Assembly: GCA_035048815.1 (NCBI GenBank)
Contig: JAUCBN010000055.1
Coordinates: 1,619,501-1,683,500, forward strand
Direction of reading: 5' to 3'
Length of the DNA stretch: 64,000 nt
Source of the DNA: Abelmoschus esculentus
Taxonomy: Eukaryota; Streptophyta; Magnoliopsida; Malvales; Malvaceae
Shown here one piece after another: positions 1 to 11,353 of the stretch. Within the stretch, counting starts at the first letter, position 1. Every line of letters starts with the position of its first letter. The position numbers and the translations under genes were made by a program. The notes under the pieces were generated by a model, which did no database searches, was not told the DNA's origin, and saw only the letters and a program-made list of their open reading frames with translations.

Positions 1-189
1 ATCCATTACACAAGTGTCCTTAACTATTGATCTATGTCTACCCTTTTTCTCCTGCTAGCAAGGAACTTGATGTTGGTTTGTAGCTAGGAATTAAGACAGG
101 CGTAACATGGGATGTCTTACCCTAAACCCTCAGTCTTGAAATTAGTAGTTTCTTTGCCATTCATCCGTGTCTGTCAAGTATTTCTACGC

Positions 190-336
190 TCTTAATTCTT
201 GGTTCTTTTAATGTTTATACTGCTGTTTAGGATTCACGTCGTCCTACCTACACACATTGATCTTTTTGAAGACATATTGTCAATGTATAGGAGTTTGTAG
301 CTGTCGCATGTATCCCACATCGGCTGGAGAATAAAT
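190..336 (+). repeat. Left arm of inverted repeat carrying the U4 promoter
   Basis: This stretch recurs as a reverse complement at about 1264-1412 with high similarity (roughly 85% by eye). Both arms include the USE, the preceding ATTGATCTTTTTGAAGACA segment and the block with GTTTATACTGCTGTTTAGGA. Similarity ends just after the USE, before the TATA box, so the U4 transcript is not in the second arm. Confidence 0.85.
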
Positions 337-363
337 TCACTAGTCTTACATCTGCTATAAAAA
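312..363 (+). promoter_or_regulatory. U-snRNA promoter: USE plus TATA box
   Basis: An exact match to the plant upstream sequence element RTCCCACATCG lies at 312-322, and a TATAAAA box starts at 356. The 33-nt gap between them is the spacing known for RNA polymerase II snRNA genes in plants; polymerase III (U6, U3) promoters have roughly ten bases less. The TATA box lies about 32 nt before the first base of the U4 sequence. This supports a functional Pol II snRNA promoter. Confidence 0.9.
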
Positions 364-387
364 GGAGCTAACAAAAACTTGAAAAGC

Positions 388-532
388 ATCTTTGCGCTTG
401 GGGCAATGACGCAGCTAGTGAGGTTCTAACCGAGGCGCGTCTATTGCTGGTTGAAAACTATTTCCAAACCCCCTCTGAGGTCTGGGTTCAGCCTAGACCT
501 TAGAGAATTTTTTGAAAGGGCTCCCTTTGAGG
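388..532 (+). ncRNA. U4 spliceosomal snRNA
   Basis: U4 pairs with U6 in the U4/U6.U5 tri-snRNP and holds U6 inactive until the spliceosome is activated. The 5' part, starting ATCTTTGCGC at 388, is the U6-pairing region. The 5' stem-loop follows with the kink-turn halves GTGAGG and CCGAGG, the binding site of the 15.5K/Snu13 protein. Next come the GGTTGAAAAC segment, a central hairpin at about 475-505, an Sm site AATTTTTTG at 506-514, and a 3' hairpin AAAGGG-CT-CCCTTT at 515-528. A 3'-box-like stretch (CA, six bases, AGTTACAA) begins at 544. The 3' end is estimated from the hairpin and the box. With its full promoter the copy looks intact. I identify it from remembered U4 structure, not from a search. 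Confidence 0.88.
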
Positions 533-2782
533 TAAAAGCCTTACAATATCTAGTTACAACTTTATACATATATATTCTTTTAGCTTCATATCATGTTTAA
601 TTTAGGGTAAACAAGATTATTATCTACTAAATTGTTGTTCATTTTTAGCAATTTTTTTCCTCTTTATCATGATTTTTTTAATGTTTTGATCATTTAGTTT
701 TTTTAACAGGTGATTTTATTAAAATATTTTTTGTTAAATATGTCAGAATTAAAATAGAAAAACGAGAATAATTTAATTATTAATGGTATTGAATAGAAGT
801 CTCATATAAAAGCATCAATGTGTTCCCACATTTCTATGAAGGTCTAGTTCTAAAAGGCTAGTAGTTCTCAATCAATTTTCAACTGCAATAAGTGGACTAC
901 TTTTTATACTATCCACAGCTTTTCATCTGCAAATCCATTGACATCCCACGTTCTATGGAGGAAAAATTCAAAGATTCTCCGTAGACCATATATTTGTTGT
1001 TCTACGTTGAACTGAATCTTATTCATACATGCAGAGATGCTAATAGTTAGGCTCTCTCTCTTATCATAATCTCTGTATTTGGTATCCGTCCACTTCGATT
1101 GGAACGAATTCTTTTCTTTTAGATGATCTGGTTGGAGCTTTCTCGTAGGATCGTTTGCTGGTGCAATGAAGGTTGAAATAGTTGTTGCAGCAGGAAGGAA
1201 ACGAGGGATACATATTTATCTTTACATATTTTTATTTATATGTTTTAGGATGGGTCAAATAATAATTTTATTCTCCAATCGATGTGGGATACATGCGGTA
1301 GCAACAGACTCCTATACATCGACAATGTGTCTTCAAAAAGATCAATGTGTGTAGCTAGGACAACGTGAATCCTAAACAGCAGTATAAACATTAACAGCAC
1401 AGAGAATTAAGAGCCTAGGACAATAAACGTGAATCATTTACGGGTTTTTTCTTTTTAAACTTTAAATATATTATTATCGTAATTTTAATATCAAATAAAA
1501 ATTAAATTAAAATAAATAGGTGTTTGTTCATTATCATTTAACGTTTAAATATCCGTTTGTTAATAATTGAAAAATTCAGCTTCTGCCGACGTTCGTTTTT
1601 CACGCCAATGACAAAAATTAAGTCTTTTTTACCGAGGTAGTATTAGATTTTTTTATATAAATTTTATTATATGCAGTTTTTTTCTTTTATTTAATTTAAA
1701 GATTTTTTTAATAAAATATACGATAATATTTTAGAGAGGTTGTACTGATGTTATTTCTTTTAGATTTTGTTTTATTTTTAACTATAGTTTTAAAATGGTT
1801 TAATGTTTAAACAAGTTCCTAAACTATTATATATTTTAGGTGCTTAATTTTTTAATTTTTTGGTGTTTAAATTATCATTTTTACCCTTTTTAAGATCAAA
1901 TTGAGACATTTATTTTGATAAAAAAATGATAATTATATCTAAAAGGGCAAAATGTAAGAAAGGGAAAACAAGATACTTTGAGCACTTGTTTTGATATTAA
2001 TCCTTTAAAATATATTAAAAGTTTAATGTGGGAATTTAGTTATAGTTTGGGGGGTAGGTTGTATATTAGTCACTTTTGTTACGTACGTTGAGTTGTCATT
2101 TTGTAATTTTTAAAACTTTAGTGACCATTATAATATTTATTAAAACTTTAATGACCATGAGTGTATTTTACCCTTTTCTCCATGTTTTTCCTTAGATTTT
2201 GGGTGACCGGATTAACCATTCTCCCGGTTTCCTCCTTTTTTTACCTTGTCTTTAACTTACAGTTTTTTATTTTTAGAAAATTTCCGATTGCCACCCAATT
2301 GTTGATAAATTATCATTTTAGTCATCCAGTTATGAAATATTTTAAAATAGTCATCAATATTTTTGTATATTAATCATTTTGCTCACTCAATCATTAACTT
2401 AATAGTGAAAAGATGTGGCAAGCCTTTTAAAATTGACGACTCAGTTATTAATAAGTTGACTATGAGATCTTAGCTGAAATATTTCAGTAGAAGTGTTCAT
2501 AGTTAATTAAAATATTATAACAGTTAACATGTAGGTTTTAATCTTAATATAATTAGAATATATTATCTTTAAACACTAAAATCTAATTGCACTAAGAACA
2601 TAGCTTACGGGCATGGACGATAAAAATTTGGGGAGGGGCAAAAAAGAAAATAGGATTTAATTGCAATGGCCTCAAAATCATTAAGACCTAAAATATAATT
2701 AACCCATAAAATTAAAGGTTAACTTTTTAATTAACCATGAATACTCCTAACTTTGATTTGAGTGTTGAATGGGGAAGAGGAT
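533..2782. other. Intergenic AT-rich stretch
   Basis: Apart from the inverted promoter arm at 1264-1412, I see no gene here. It holds only short chance ORFs and AT-rich sequence. Around 1785-2050 there are phrases typical of decayed foldback elements, but I could not define ends. Confidence 0.6.
1264..1412 (-). repeat. Right arm of inverted repeat: orphan snRNA promoter
   Basis: This is the reverse-complement copy of 190-336. The USE lies on the minus strand at 1280-1290 and points back toward the U4 gene. On that strand, the place where the TATA box should lie (about 33 nt downstream) has no good TATAAA; one lies about 8 nt further. What follows is not U4-like. It is either an old inverted duplication that lost its snRNA or a promoter driving something I cannot recognise. 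Confidence 0.8.
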
Positions 2783-3042
2783 AAATTATATTATGGGTAA
2801 GTTTTACCATGTCATCCGTAAGATCAACCATTAAAAATCATTCACATCTTCATTTTTTTTCATGTCATATATTTTTTCAAAATGAATCTTCACTCATATT
2901 TTTTGTTAATTTATTTTAAAAACAATTTTTTCAAGTGAAGATTCACTTTAAAAATTTTATGACATGAAAAAAATAATAATGTGAATGAATTTTAGTGATT
3001 GGTCCCATAGACATGTGATGAGACTTACCTATGATATAATTT
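2783..3042. mobile_element. Foldback MITE, family F copy 1
   Basis: The left end AAATTATATTATGGGTAAG is repeated inverted at the right end (CTTACCTATGATATAATTT). The inner arms AAGTGAAGATTCACTT and GAATCTTCACTC also pair, giving a long hairpin with no coding capacity. A close relative lies at 61675-61932. No clear target-site duplication was found. Confidence 0.75.
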
Positions 3043-3128
3043 CTGGCGGAGGAGAGTTCTTTCAGAGTGAGTTTTAGTTCATGTGATATAGTAATTTTTA
3101 TTTTTACCAAATAAAGTAGATGATTAAA

Positions 3129-3442
3129 GGGTAAAGTATACAAATCATCCCTAATTATGTTAAAACGATCTTTTCGACCATTAAAATTTTAAAAAATCAT
3201 AATATAATCGTTAAATTCGATTACAAGATTATAAGTAAATTTATTCAAATATTATAAAACAATAGTCATTTAAACTTATATATGTATTGCAAAACCATCC
3301 ATAAACATATCAAAATTTAGCACTAGTTAAGATCATTTTGAAACTAATTCAAAACTATAATGACTGTATCATAACTTTTGAAAATTTAGTGATCATAAAT
3401 ACTATTTTAAGATTGTCTAGTGTCCATTTGTGTACTTTACCC
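3129..3442. mobile_element. Mutator-like MITE with 9-bp target duplication
   Basis: The ends are GGGTAAAGTATACAAAT and, inverted, ATTTGTGTACTTTACCC. The element is flanked on both sides by the identical nonamer ATGATTAAA (3120-3128 and 3443-3451). A 9-bp duplication is the hallmark of Mutator-like transposases. The 314-bp element has no ORF and is a non-autonomous derivative. It sits just upstream of the Hsp110-type gene promoter. Confidence 0.8.
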
Positions 3443-3526
3443 ATGATTAAATCCGCAGAATCCAATAATTACAGGGGCTATTCTCAAAATTTTACCTAAA
3501 TATTCAAACATACATTTCGTAGATCT

Positions 3527-3606
3527 TTCTAGAAACGAAAAATTCTAGACGTCTCTAGTCGTGGTTGGACCACTCCATTCCATGAACTCGCTCACACCTT
3601 TATAAA
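3527..3606 (+). promoter_or_regulatory. Hsp110-type gene promoter: heat-shock-element-like repeats and TATA box
   Basis: TTC-TA-GAA at 3527-3534, a further GAA at 537-539 of this kilobase, then TTC-TA-GA at 3543-3549 form two inverted heat-shock-factor half-site modules. A TATAAA box is at 3601-3606. The spacing between modules is not perfectly canonical. The position, about 50 bp upstream of the TATA box of an Hsp70-superfamily gene, supports heat-shock-factor control. Confidence 0.55.
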
Positions 3607-3629
3607 ACAGTAGGAAAATAAAACCCTAA

Positions 3630-4804
3630 ATAAATTATTTTAATTTGAAAAAAAAATCGAAAATTCTACACAAATCCTCATTAATAAATCGTCCCCTTAA
3701 CTCTTTCTTTTGGCATCGTCAGGCTCGCTCTCTGGAACGTGTAGGAAAGATCTACAGAACTCCAACGGGATCTATTATTTCCCTTGAAGGTACGATCGCC
3801 GGCTTTGTACTTTACGGTTTTTTTCGATCTGTTTAATTGCTGTTGTTGTTGTTGCATTCATTTTTTTTTTTTTTGCATCGGTAATTTGTAGATCTGTTTA
3901 GTTCTAGATTTGGTGCGTGATATTTGTTTCTCTTCTGATTTAGCTGTTTCTAGAGAATCAGGTAGTGTTCTTATTTGATGTATAATTTTCCGATGAAAAA
4001 TGGTTTTTTCAAGGGGTTTTCTTCAGATTCAACACCTTTTTGTCGTTTGAATTTTTTGAGATTAAAAGTAGTTATTTTAGGTTGATTTGAACGAGATTTG
4101 GAGTCTGTCATTGCTGTCAGTTCTCATTTCTGATTAATTTTAGTTAGAGGAGTGTTCGTTTTGTTTGATATGTATTGTAAGTGTTGTGATTTCAACTTAT
4201 GAAGGTATTTGTATCTCCGCTTGCATGTAGCTATTGCTTGCATCTGACCTTTATTTGGTTTTGTTCTTGTGTGAATGATCAACTCCATACGAGTCTTGAT
4301 GTGGGAACAAAAAGCTGAAATGTTTATTGAATTTTGTAGTGATTTTATTGTATGTATTAAAGAGCAATCACCCTATGAGCTCATTCCCATGGAAGTTGAC
4401 ATGTAATCTTGAGAAACAATTTGTTGCTCATTAAAAAAGGGAATATTATCGTATCACCGTGATTGATGCATTTTGTTACTTGTTAAATCTGCAATTATCG
4501 TGCGCTAACCGTTTTGTTACTCATTAGATCTGCAATTATGGTGCACCATTAGCGATATTTCCTGACTCTATCAATTCAAGACCATTGATTTTGACATGGA
4601 ATCTTGAGCAGTGAGTTTTTGCTCAAAATAAATGGGAATATACTATACCACCATCATTGATGCAATATATTAGTTATTAAATGTGCATTTTCTCCAATAG
4701 CTAGTTTTCATGCTTTAATATTTATATGCATATATACATACACATTATCTTATTGCCTTTTGTTTTCTTGGATGCCAGATTGTTTCGTGTAATTTCTGTT
4801 AAAA
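3630..4804 (+). other. 5' leader exon and leader intron of the Hsp110-type gene
   Basis: A non-coding first exon runs from about 3630 to 3789, where GAAG meets a GTACGA donor. A T-rich intron of nearly 1 kb runs to the acceptor TGCCAG ending at 4778, and the second exon brings in the ATG at 4805. The intron holds a short (GTT)n run near 3840. Leader introns of this kind often raise expression in plants. Confidence 0.6.
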
Positions 4805-7800
4805 ATGAGCGTTGTTGGGTTTGATTTTGGCAATGAGAGCTGCATTGTTGCTGTTGCGAGGCAGAGAGGAATTGATGTCGTGCTTAATGATGAATCAAAG
4901 CGGGAAACTCCGGCTATTGTTTGCTTCGGGGACAAGCAGAGATTCATTGGTACTGCTGGGGCAGCATCTTCTACAATGAACCCTAAGAATTCAATTTCTC
5001 AGATAAAACGGTTAATTGGCCGTCAGTTCTCAGATCCCGAATTGCAAAGAGATCTCAAGTCATTTCCCTTCAGTGTCACTGAGGGCCCTGATGGATATCC
5101 TTTGATTCATGCTCGGTATTTAGGTGAAATGAGAGCTTTTACCCCAACCCAACTTTTGGGAATGGTTTTGTCGAATTTGAAAAGCATAGCTGAGAAGAAC
5201 CTGAATGCAGCTGTGGTGGATTGCTGCATTGGAATTCCTGTATACTTCACTGATCTTCAAAGAAGGGCAGTGTTCGATGCTGCCACCATTGCAGGCTTGC
5301 ACCCCCTTCGTTTGATTCATGAAACTACAGCAACAGCATTGGCTTATGGTATTTATAAAACTGATTTACCTGAAAATGACCCATTAAATGTTGCCTTTGT
5401 TGACATTGGACATGCTAGCATGCAAGTCTGCATTGCTGCCTTCAAGAAGGGGCAACTCAAGATCTTGGCTCATTCATTTGACCGCTCTTTGGGTGGTAGG
5501 GACTTTGATGAAGTTCTGTTTCAGCATTTTGCTGCAAAATTTAAAGAGGAATACAAGATTGATGTCTTTCAGAATGCCAAGGCTTGTATCAGGCTCCGGG
5601 CAGCTTGTGAGAAACTAAAGAAGGTACTTAGTGCCAATCCTGAGGCACCTTTGAATATCGAGTGCTTGATGGATGAGAAGGATGTTAGGGGTTTCATTAA
5701 GAGAGAGGAGTTTGAGCAGATCAGTGCTCCAATTTTACAACGTGTGAAAAGACCACTTGAGAAAGCTCTTGGTGACGCTGGACTTGCTGTTGAAAATGTT
5801 CATATGGTTGAGGTTGTTGGCTCAGCCTCTCGTGTTCCTGCTATGCTGAAAATCCTCACTGAGTTCTTTGGTAAAGAGCCTAGACGCACAATGAATGCTA
5901 GTGAATGTGTTGCAAGGGGTTGTGCTTTAGAATGTGCGATTCTCAGTCCCACATTCAAAGTTCGAGACTTTCAGGTAATTTTCTACTTATGCTAATTTTT
6001 GTTGTCTGTATTGAGTGTTAACTGAGCTGTGCATATTTCATGATTTCTTTATTTAGCATTTGATTGTAGTGTAGTATGATTTCTAGATGTTACTTTACTT
6101 GATATGAGATTTTTCCTTGTACCTTTTCCGTTCCTCGTTTTCCCATTGTTGTTGCTGCATTTGTTATAGTCAATTCCATACCCTTTTTCCATCTTTTGAT
6201 GTATTTCAAACACAGCTGACCTCTTAATACTTTTGATTTGAAAAGGTCAATGAGAGCTTTCCTTTCCCAATCTCACTATCATGGAAGGGTTCCGGTCCAG
6301 ATGCTCAGACTGGAGGAGCAGTACAACAACTGGTTTTCCCGAAGGGAAATCCAATACCCAGTGTCAAGGCTGTGACATTCCACAAAACAAGTACTTTCAC
6401 TGTTGATGTTCAATATTCTGATGTTAGTGATTTGCAGGCCCCGGAAAAGATCAGTACTTACACGGTAATAAATTCATAAACCTTAATCAAACTCTTTTTT
6501 ATCAGCTTTTGTGATCTTTTTCATAGAGGTAACTTGTTTCTTGTTCATCTGTTGTAATTTGTGGTATGTGTTAAATGGCAGATTGGGCCTTTTCCATCAA
6601 TAAGAAATGAACGACCAAAATTGAAGGTCAAAGTTCGTCTGAATTTGCATGGGATTGTGTCCTTGGAGTCAGCAACTGTAAGTAGTTGATTTAGCTTTTT
6701 AAATTTTTATTTATGTGAAATGTGAAATTTTTTGCTGCTTTCCTGACTATAATGTAATTTTAGCTCTTGGAAGAGGAAGAAGTTGACGTTCCAGTTTCAA
6801 AAGAGACCGAAAAAGACAATTCTAAGATGGAAACCGACGAAGCACCTAGTGGTACTGCCACTCCAAGTGCCAATGAGACGGATGTTAACATGCAAGATGC
6901 CAAGCCTACAGCTGATGCACCGGGGGTTGAAAATGGTTTTGCTGAGTCAGTTGAAAAGCCTGTGAAAATGGAGACTGATACTAAAGTAAGTGGATTATAC
7001 ATTGCTGTGTATTTATGAATATGCAGACGCAGGCTTACCCCTGATCCAAAAATGTTTAGTTGGTTGTTACTTATGTGGAAACTTTATTACCCTGGTTGGT
7101 TGGCTTACATATGCTGTTCTGCCTGTTGTATAGGTTGAGGCTCCCAAGAAGAAGGTGAAGAAAACAAATGTCCCAGTGGCAGAGTTGGTCTATGGTGCCA
7201 TGTTAGCTGCAGATGTTCAAAAGGCGGTAGAGAAAGAGTTTGAAATGGCTTTGCAAGATAGGGTTATGGAAGAAACCAAGGATAAAAAGAATGCTGTTGA
7301 AGCTTATGTATATGACATGCGGAATAAGGTACGGTGTTGTCTACTATTTTTCTGAATCCGAGAACTGTTTCTTGGTCATGATCTTTAAACTGATTATACC
7401 TTGTGTCTCTCCTCTTCAGCTTAATGATAAATACTATGATTTTGTAACTGCTCCGGAGAAGGATGAGCTTATGACTAAGCTTCAGGATACTGAGGATTGG
7501 CTATATGAAGATGGAGAGGATGAAACGAAGGGTGTTTATGTTGCCAAGCTTGAAGAGCTTAAGAAGGTAATAAAATTTCTTTTGACTTACTCAGGTTGGT
7601 TATATGCATCACGTGCCTGACAGCTTGTCTTAATTTTGAAGCAAGGGGATCCTATCGAAGAACGATACAAAGAGTATACCGAGAGGGGAACTGTCATCGA
7701 TCAACTTGCTTACTGTATTAACAGTTACAGGGAAGCAGCCATGTCCACTGATCCCAAATTTGATCACATTGAACTTGCTGAAAAGCAAAAGGTAGTGGCT

Positions 7801-8374
7801 TGGCCCCTTTAACACTCCACTCCTTTCTGTTAGTGACGAGATCTAATCCTTTTGAAACATTGCAATTATAGGTGTTGAACGAGTGCGTGGAAGCTGAGGC
7901 CTGGCTGAGAGAGAAAAAACAGCAGCAGGACCAACTTCCCAAGTATGCCAATCCAGTTCTCTTGTCAGCTGACGTGAGAAAGAAAGCTGAAACTCTAGAT
8001 AGGTACATTGTTTCCCATGCTTAAGGGTTTGTATCTTAATTCTTAGATTGGTATAGACATGATGCTTGGTGCTGAGACATGATGCTTGGTGCTGAGACAT
8101 GAATTTTGCGTTGAACAGGTTTTGCAGGCCGATAATGATGAAACCTAAACCAACTAAACCCGCTAAACCAGCCTCACCTGAAACACCAGCAACCCCACCA
8201 CCTCAGGGAAGCGAGGGTCAACCCCAGGGTGCAGATACAAATGTTGACCCAAATGTAAGCCCCAACCGCAACGTCCCTGGTGAAAATGCATCCCCAGGTA
8301 GTGGCGAGGTACCTCCTGCTTCTGCAGAACCAATGGAAACTGACAAATCAGAGGGTGCATCTGGTACTGCATAA
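4805..8374 (+). CDS. Hsp70-superfamily chaperone, Hsp110/SSE type (Hsp70-14/15-like)
   Basis: This is a cytosolic Hsp110-class protein that acts as nucleotide-exchange factor and holdase for Hsp70. Nine coding exons join in frame: 4805-5974, 6246-6464, 6582-6677, 6764-6985, 7134-7328, 7420-7566, 7642-7791, 7872-8002, 8119-8374, giving 861 residues, the usual length for plant Hsp70-14/15. Exon 1 is nearly the whole ATPase domain (about residues 1-390): N-terminal VVGFDFGNESC, HETTATALAYG, and the VEVVGSASRVPA phosphate loop. Exon 2 starts the beta-sandwich. Exon 4 is the acidic, disordered insertion typical of Hsp110. Exons 5-8 are the helical domain and exon 9 is a Pro/Lys-rich tail without an EEVD motif. 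The start is the first ATG after the leader intron. Confidence 0.93.
8056..8098 (+). repeat. 20-bp direct duplication in an intron
   Basis: The unit GACATGATGCTTGGTGCTGA occurs twice in tandem (8056-8075, 8076-8095), followed by the first bases of a third. It lies just before the last acceptor of the Hsp110-type gene and looks like a recent slippage duplication. Confidence 0.85.
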
Positions 8375-9481
8375 ATTATTAGCTTGTTTGTTTTCGGCTG
8401 AAATTCCGTTCTTACGTGTAATCACTAGTGTCGAGAAAAGCTTGGGACTAACTCTTGGATGGGGTTATCGGTTGTGTTATTTTGGGTCATAAGTTTCAAT
8501 TCGTAAAGCCTTATCTTTGCATTGCCTGCTGAGATTTTTTTTTTTTTTTATTAAGACCGAGTCTTTAGAATCCTGGTTTTATGGAAGAGGGTTTTTAAGA
8601 GAGAAAAGATACAGATGTGGTTTCCTTTCTAACATGATTTTGTTAGTGGGAGGCTAAAAGTTTACTCTTTTAAAAGATATATTGGATTTTCTTCAAATCA
8701 GATTATTCCCTTCATTTCTGGACGTCTAGTCTATTGATGTCTGAACCTTCTCAACTGACGGGGTCGATGTTGAACTGATTTCCCTCTTGGCTCCTGGAAC
8801 AAATTTATGTCTGGTGGTAAATATGTAGAGATTAAAAGAAAATCTAATTTTGTTGGAAATTTATCCTTTTGAATGCTTGACAATGGAAAATGATATCTTT
8901 TTCCTTCACCTTTTTTAGTACATTTGTGAAAAATGTTATAAAAGGCTGGAAAAGGTGATAATAGTTCAATAAAGCAAGAAGGTGAGCTTCCCAAGGAGTT
9001 GTTTCAGCCGATGGAATCCAATTGGTAAATTATGTGTTGATGATCCTGCAATTAGCCTAGCCTACTTCATAACCTTAATGTTTGAGAAAATGTTCGTTTA
9101 TAAAAACTCTAAAAGGCAAGAATACAGATATAAGTTTTATAGTGTCTAGATATCAGAAAAAAACAATGGAGGGCAATTTATGCAGTCAGAGGACTCGGAT
9201 CATTGCAGTACCTCTCATACTTATTGAACCAGAAAGTATCAAGACATCTAAGCAATAGCAATTGTTAAGAGAACATACAATTGTGCAAGTGGTAATGGCC
9301 AATGGGAGGAGCAATGATTCTTCTCCAAGTTCAGTGAAACTTTGAATGGTTCAGTATGACAAGCGTGTTATTAGTGTCTCCTAACAGCAATTTGCAGAAG
9401 GCTACGATTTTATTATACAACAACATTTAGCAGTTAAAAACAGATGAATGTTATAAAGAAGATAACTGGGTTTTGCATATA
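8375..9481. other. 3' UTRs and spacer between convergent genes
   Basis: The Hsp110-type gene and the trihelix gene converge here. The stretch should hold both 3' UTRs and poly(A) signals. I see no further gene and no repeat with clear ends. Confidence 0.6.
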
Positions 9482-10606
9482 TTACCCATCATTCGCCTCA
9501 TCGTCATTGAGGTGCATTTTCGCAATTTCAGCCTGTGCTCTCTCCATGATCTGCCTCTTCTGCAGTTCCAACTCCCTGTGAAAATCCATTCTCATCTTCT
9601 CTAATTCCAGCATCTGCTGCCGTTTACTATTCTCAATCTTTTCATATAAGTCGCTAAATTTTTTAATAGAATCTGCAAGCAGTCTGACTGAAGAACCCTC
9701 ACCAGATTGCCTCCCGCCGAGTCTTCTCTTTTTAGGTGGCAATCCATCTGAGACATCCTCATCCTCATCGGCGGAGTCAGAGTTTGCTGGACTATCCCTC
9801 ATCTCATCCAAGCCATTTGCTCGGCTTAAATAAACCCGAGGGTTCATGAATACATATTCACCCGAGTCAAACCCGCAAGAGAGCTGGCCCTGCTTTGGAG
9901 GAGTTGACATCAACATATCCATCTTCTTGAAATAAACCCATTGGCTAGTGGTACCACCAGTCTCTGCTAGCATAACCTTCTCCTTTTTATATTTCTTCTT
10001 CAATGTATCCAACCGATTCCGGCATTGTGTCTCGGTCCTTTCAATCTCTGAACTCTCTGAAACCTTCTCTGCAACTTCTTGCCATTCCTCAGTACGAAGA
10101 CTCTTCCCCCCATATTGCAAAAACCGGTCACCCCAGGCATCTAGCAAAACAAATGTCTCATGCTCGGTCCAGTCTGTAAGAGGATTCCTCCCACCATATG
10201 AGGGCTTTCGCACCGATGGAGATGCAACTGCTGGTGTGGTTACTCGAGGAGCAAATTCATAACTTGACAACAAACTCTTCAATTTCCTCTTTTTCGGATG
10301 CCTCCCCAAGTTACCACCTTCATTATAATCCTCCTCCTCATCCATCAACTCATCGTCATCGTCATCCTCCTCGTCATCATCATCATTCACACCTTTCCCT
10401 ACATACTGAACACCATTATTTCGGTTAAGATTTCCCTCTTCCTCTTCCGAATCTTCGGCTTCTTCATCCTCATCTTCATCATCAACAACATACTGATTCC
10501 TTACCTGTCTAGAAAGCTTTTGGCGATTCAAAGAACTGTAACCCGGCCGGTTACTAACACCATAAGAATTTGGAGGATATCTAGCATCATCCTCAATGTC
10601 ATCCAT
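9482..10606 (-). CDS. Trihelix transcription factor, SIP1/ASIL-like
   Basis: An intronless 374-residue nuclear DNA-binding protein. Residues 41-95 are a very acidic Asp/Glu tract. A basic nuclear-localisation signal PKKRKLK is at 104-110. The single trihelix (Myb/SANT-like) domain spans about 141-210, with tryptophans in DWTEHE, DAWGDRF and TEEWQEV and a CRNRLDTLKKKYKKEK third helix. A second basic cluster, PPKKRRLGG, is near 290-298. A long C-terminal amphipathic coiled coil at about 313-364 fits the SIP1 clade, which dimerises through it. ASIL1/2 in this clade repress embryo genes in seedlings; whether this protein does is inference. The start is the first ATG after a putative leader intron. 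Confidence 0.9.
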   Translation of the reverse strand: MDDIEDDARYPPNSYGVSNRPGYSSLNRQKLSRQVRNQYVVDDEDEDEEAEDSEEEEGNLNRNNGVQYVGKGVNDDDDEEDDDDDELMDEEEDYNEGGNLGRHPKKRKLKSLLSSYEFAPRVTTPAVASPSVRKPSYGGRNPLTDWTEHETFVLLDAWGDRFLQYGGKSLRTEEWQEVAEKVSESSEIERTETQCRNRLDTLKKKYKKEKVMLAETGGTTSQWVYFKKMDMLMSTPPKQGQLSCGFDSGEYVFMNPRVYLSRANGLDEMRDSPANSDSADEDEDVSDGLPPKKRRLGGRQSGEGSSVRLLADSIKKFSDLYEKIENSKRQQMLELEKMRMDFHRELELQKRQIMERAQAEIAKMHLNDDEANDG

Positions 10607-11290
10607 TAAAATAAGAAACTCAGCTCAACAACAATGAGACAACACTAACAAAATCCAACCGAATCTCGAAAGCAAAATGTCTAATCAATGCTTCCTCATC
10701 TGTTCTTCCGCACCCAATCAATCTTCAAGAACAACGTAACAGCTATTATCGTTTTGCCAAAAACAATCCATTCTCATCAACGTTCCTAAAATTCTCGAAT
10801 ATTTCCTTGTTCAAACAGAAAGAATTGATTTATTTTAGAACACTTTTTTCAACTCTAAATCATGCAATTCCCAAACTTTCAACATCAAACTTTACAAAAT
10901 CAAACCCCTGAATGTTAATTTACCAAATCCAGAACAAGAAAAGCCAATAAATTTCCCAATTCCTCTCTTTTGTCTTAACCCTTTTACTTTCCGGTTGTTC
11001 ATCACTTATTCATCCTTCACCTACCAATACAAAAATCAGATTCGAATTAAACCCTCATCAAAATAAGGAGAAAAAACCCATAATATCAATTCAGAATCCA
11101 GTTTGAAGAAAAGAATAACGGCAACCCAATCAAAATTTACCTGATGAAATTCTCAAAATGCCCAAACTTCTGTTAAAATATCAGACTTTAATTGAAGCAC
11201 CAAGAAGCATCTTGCTCAAGAATTAAAGAACAAAAATGAAACCTCCATTTCTGTTCCTATAGGGGAGAAGATTTGACATGGGGAAAGGGA
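10607..11290 (-). other. 5' leader with putative intron, trihelix gene
   Basis: On the minus strand a good donor (CATCAG then GTAAAT) closes a leader exon at 11141, and an AG at 10619-10620 lies just before the ATG, giving a leader intron of about 520 bp. No coding frame crosses it. The exact exon ends need transcript data. Confidence 0.5.
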
Positions 11291-11353
11291 GAAAAGCAAA
11301 CCATGATTAATATGGGCAGTGTAAAATAGCTTGGAAGGAAAAAAAAAATTTAT

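Noticed and set aside
870..900. A minus-strand TATTGCAGTTGAAAA resembling part of U4
   Set aside because: Only about 15 bases match, without a kink-turn or Sm site; probably chance.
9948..10609. Plus-strand ORFs opposite the trihelix gene, including a His/Pro-rich one
   Set aside because: They mirror the GAT/GAA-rich acidic tract of the real minus-strand gene.
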